Assembly: GCF_014805625.2 (NCBI RefSeq)
Contig: NW_023998422.1
Coordinates: forward strand, 3,778,551-3,842,550
Reading direction: 5' to 3'
Length of the DNA: 64,000 bases
From: Glossina fuscipes
Lineage: Eukaryota > Arthropoda > Insecta > Diptera > Glossinidae
Both the position numbers and the translations under genes were made by a program. Of the stretch, positions 60,433 to 64,000 are shown piece by piece. The notes beneath the pieces were generated by a model, which made no database searches, was not told the origin of the DNA, and saw only the letters and a list, made by a program, of their open reading frames with translations. Each line of letters starts with the position of its first letter. Position 1 is the first letter of the stretch.

Positions 60433-60605
60433 TGACATCTGGTATTATAATTTATTACATCCGATTACCACTGATTATGACTGCTGGTGTTACTAACTCC
60501 GGCGGATTATGATATATTATTACTGATTACGAGCGATGACGAATTGTGGCTTATTACTATGGCTTACGATTTTTTATTACTTGCTATTACTGATTATTAT
60601 TCCAC
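60433..60605. repeat. Cryptic ATTAC/GATTA simple sequence
   Basis: The words TTATTAC, GATTAC, GATTAT and CTGATTA recur irregularly over ~170 bp, with no perfect tandem array. It looks like a decayed microsatellite. Confidence 0.6.
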
Positions 60606-63275
60606 AGATTGCACGGCAAATTTTTACTATTCTTTATTAATGCTTGGATATATGTTTAATTAGCAAAAAAAATATGTATATATTTATATACATATATAAT
60701 AGTTTGTCGGCAATCTACTGCCACTATTACTGTTGTAACTAAACTAAACGGATGACAGTGTGAACGGTATAGTTGGTTTCATTAAATTTTAATTCAACGG
60801 TGGTAAGTAGACCTCTTTTTTTTTTTCTTAGAGAGAGGAAGTGTATTAGTGCATTGCTGTGATACAACATAACTAGTTTGGCTAACATCAAAATTTTTTA
60901 TTCCATTATAGACCCATGCACACCAAAAACAATTTGTAACACTCCAATATAGCGAGGCATATCTGCTTACTTTATATTTTTGGCCACAATACACGATAAT
61001 TTTAATAGGCATAAACAATAGAACATTTTCGGCCGCTTATGTTTTCGTAATATTCATGTACCCTGACGATATATTAAGCTTTCGTGCATATCCATGACTC
61101 CCCCAAAAGTAGGCTTTAAAAATCCTAGAAATTGTATTTAAGGCAGATGAATTGTAAATCCACTTTAATTATTTCAACTGATATATACTTATATATATTA
61201 TGTAATGTAAGCAAAATGAAGGAGTGAAAATAGTTTGTGAATTTTTTCACAACATTGCGCCTCTTTTTCCTTTTATTCACACATTCGTTCACCCAAACTA
61301 AAATAATCAACTGGCCTCTGCCCAGGTTTATAGCTCAGGTATCCAAATCGTTTTTAACTGACGAGAATTTTGCCTTTTGTTTTAATTACCCATTAACAAA
61401 GCTACCGAGATATTAAAATGGCGACAACACTACAAATAATGAAGAAGAAATTGCACCAAAAACTAATGACCGTAAATTTTAAACTTCGTACCAACGAGTA
61501 CCAATCAGGACGAACTGAAAGAGCTTTCATGTAATAACCAAGGGTAACAGAGTACGATTCGCTGCCCTCCGCATAGTGACGACAACAATTGTTAATTGTA
61601 TCCGTAATAGCGTTCGCTTGTTTCCGCCATATTGCAGTGGTATTATGTGTACGTATTGCGGTGGTATACTTGCAATAACTTGCAAATGCTCGTAATCATT
61701 AACGATATCGTGGTTAACGGTGCGATAGAGTACATAAAATAAAAGCAGTCAACAGAATCAAAAAATAAAAAATATAAAAATAAAAAAAAATTAATAAATG
61801 CAAGTATTCTACATGTTTTCCATCCACCATACACCTCCTCATCAGTCAACATCATTCATATTTTTTACATTGTTTCGATACTCTTCTCCCTACGTTGATT
61901 GTTAAAAATAAAATATAATTAGAATTCAACTACATGCACTAAAGTGTGCTGATCAAAAAAAAAATTGTGAAATGCAGAAAATCTCTAAGTAAACAAAAAA
62001 AAAGAAAAAAAAAATTTACTGATTTAAGTATAAAATTTACAAAATTGCATTAATATAAAAAATTCTATAATTTATATAAAAACTTCAATTCGTTTTACAT
62101 GGGAACCAATCGAACGCTTTAAAGTATGCATCTCGGATAACCAGAAATGCTTTGAAACTTCAGACACGTCAATCTTGATTATTAGCAGCTCAACTGTGTC
62201 ACCCTCTTTGGAAAATGTGTATTTAAATTGTGTCGCAAAAAGTTAACGATAAAGAGTATACTCGTCATACGCCGAATATGTGTGATATCAAATTACGTTA
62301 TAATGAAATAATTTGACAAAAGTACATTATTGTGGCAAACACATACACTCATAATGATAAAATTTTATACGAATGGACGGATCATGGAGCATATACGCGT
62401 CGTAACATAAAATTTTATATCTTCTTCATGAAGTATACATTCGTCATACACAGTTAACTGGTTACGTATATCTCTCCGTGATCAACACAATTTTCTTTTA
62501 AAATTGTCATTTTTGCCGGTACTTATATAACTAAAAATCTCATTAGCCAAATAGGTAAGAGCATCGACTAGGAAGTCTAGCACAGCTATAATGAGTACGC
62601 AGTCGGTAAAAGCATAACACCTACCAATTGGACACACATCCACTTGACTGCATCCACCGCACGCTATCCCCTTTCTCTTTGCTTCCTTCCTTTGTAGTTG
62701 GAACAATATTTGAGCATGCTTTGATTGCTTCGTTTATCGACTACCATTGAATCAATTACCTACGTTCATATCATTTGCGTTGCGTAAGCTTATTTTGAAT
62801 CCCGCGCTTCCATCCAAAGAAAGTAGTTCTTTGGAAAACCTTCGGGGCCAAAGGTATAAATGATTTAATTAAAAGTAGGTTTAATTCTTTTACGAGCTTC
62901 AAAAACAAATTCGCCTTATTCAGTACCTCTTGATTGCAGCGGCTTAACTGAGTCATCGGTATTTTGTGTTCATTTAAAAATGACATCCAAAAATGCAATT
63001 GATATAAGTAATCGAGAGTACAATTTGTTACGAAAGGAATATTTTCATACAAGTATTTCGTATCTGAGTTTTCGGTAGATTTTAACTTTCATCAACGGGT
63101 TCGCTAATAACGATGAAAACGTAAAGAACGCACATTGACTCTTAGTAGATTGCCAGTGGACGCAGCATGCAATTGATGAATTTAACTGAATGGGAAAAAT
63201 ATCACTTTCTGTTGGGAAACTTTTGCAGATAATAAACAAGTAAAAACATTATAAGAAAACGTAGCCCATCATTAA
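60606..63275. other. No supported gene
   Basis: AT-rich. A minus-strand frame at 63052-62771 (93 codons) has a fairly protein-like composition (e.g. NKANLFLKLVKELNLLLIKS) but no domain, no splice context and no homologue that I recognise, so it is left uncalled. Confidence 0.35.
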
Positions 63276-63614
63276 GTATCCCACGCCACCCTACAGTTAA
63301 TCACATAATGACTTTTCAAAAAAAAGACTTTATATGGGAGGTGGTTGAAAAATTGGTCTGATTCGAACCATTTTTCGTAGCGACCATCCTTGGCCCAAAA
63401 CACGTCAGTGTATCAAAACTCTTCAAAATATCTCAAAAACTACCGGGTGTAAGTTGAACAAAAGTAAAATAGGATAAAATAGGCAGGGCAGAGGGGTCCA
63501 CGGAGTCGTACGTTGTGTAACAAAAATTGTATCTACGTCGCGTTCTTCTCGAGGTTGCATACATCCACACAAGCTTAATGTACCCTGACGCCACCGGTGA
63601 TGTAGAGTATAGAA
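63276..63614 (-). mobile_element. Family B element, near full length
   Basis: Left end CCCACGCCACCCTACAGTTAATC and right end CCACCGGTGATGTAGAGTATAG. Interior: ATATGGGAGGTGGTTGAAAAA, CGTAGCGACCATCCTTGGCCC, CAAAATATCTCAAAAACTAC and TTGCATACATCCACACAAGC. The GTCY tract has been lost. Overlapping ~100-codon minus-strand frames here are shadows. Confidence 0.75.
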
Positions 63615-64000
63615 GAAAAGGTAGAAAGCTCCTAGCGAAGGAAATTGCAGACACAATCGTAGAAATACCGCTGGAAGGTGTATAGGCGTTCGTATAATCT
63701 GCATAACGGCGGGATAAAAAGAGCATATCAATGAGTAAATCGCACTATCATTGCAAATACAGTTCCTCTCGATTTACGAAAGCGCTCGCAGCACATAACC
63801 CTTTAATAACTCAAACAAATGGTTGCCTAACTTTTGCATGTTGACGGCATATGTGCGATACATTGTTAACTCGTATGCACACAGGCTTACGTTCACTTGC
63901 TGTAAACGCGCATTCACATCGTAGGTGAAGAGCATGTACATGCTCTTTTCATTTTCTACTTTTGCTTTGGAACAACAACGAAACTCAATACCTTATATAT
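63615..64000. other. No gene seen; palindrome
   Basis: Contains a 20-bp perfect palindrome at 63928-63947 and nothing else assignable. Confidence 0.45.
63928..63947. repeat. 20-bp perfect palindrome
   Basis: AAGAGCATGTACATGCTCTT reads the same on both strands with no spacer. Confidence 0.9.

Noticed and set aside
62771..63239. Two adjacent minus-strand frames as a possible gene
   Set aside because: They are in different frames with no splice signals I can support and no recognisable domain.
63423..63731. Two overlapping ~100-codon minus frames
   Set aside because: They lie across a family B element and read its non-coding ends.
1..64000. CRISPR arrays, prophage or bacterial operons
   Set aside because: No regularly spaced repeats of that kind, no ribosome-binding-site-led gene clusters, and clear eukaryotic splicing and transposon content.

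Overview
This window looks like AT-rich, TE-littered euchromatin from a higher fly (Cyclorrhapha; a tephritid is my best guess, not proven). The signs are one very long exon rich in Asn, Gln and His with a textbook metazoan splice donor, mariner elements with TA target sites, and dozens of DINE-1/mini-me-like repeats carrying GTCY microsatellites. Nothing is bacterial or viral.

Layout: 1-4506 appears to be intron, downstream of the only host coding exon I can support. That exon runs on the minus strand from 6395 to 4507 and is the first coding exon of a secreted or membrane protein: signal peptide, polyQ/H and polyN tracts, and a conserved-looking last ~64 residues. From 6.4 to 64 kb I see no further convincing host exon. 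This part is intergenic DNA or 5' non-coding introns, and mobile DNA is its main content.

Mobile DNA: (1) a complete mariner at 22083-23349 with 28-bp inverted repeats, TA duplication and an open 342-aa DD34D transposase; (2) a close but 5'-truncated relative at 48523-49413, abutting a fly repeat; (3) an older mariner of another lineage at 34448-34800 with its catalytic core deleted; (4) a decayed jockey-like LINE 3' end at 26808-27850 with a TAAA tail; (5) a tRNA-derived SINE at 19450-19636 nested in another repeat; (6) about 30 copies of two related short families, called A and B here. They have inverted TATACCC.../...GGGTATA subterminal sequences, internal GTCY tracts and, in A, a terminal hairpin. 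That architecture matches non-autonomous Helentrons (DINE-1/INE-1). By my reading A and B cover roughly one sixth of the window.

Other structure: many microsatellites, a degenerate ~90-115-bp tandem repeat at 58091-58468, a 20-bp perfect palindrome near the right end, and a 400-N assembly gap (49636-50035). Nearly all short open frames here are chance frames or shadows of repeats. I saw no CRISPR array, rRNA or functional tRNA, and no clearly new multi-gene system. The most unusual material is the repeat architecture and the three mariner generations.
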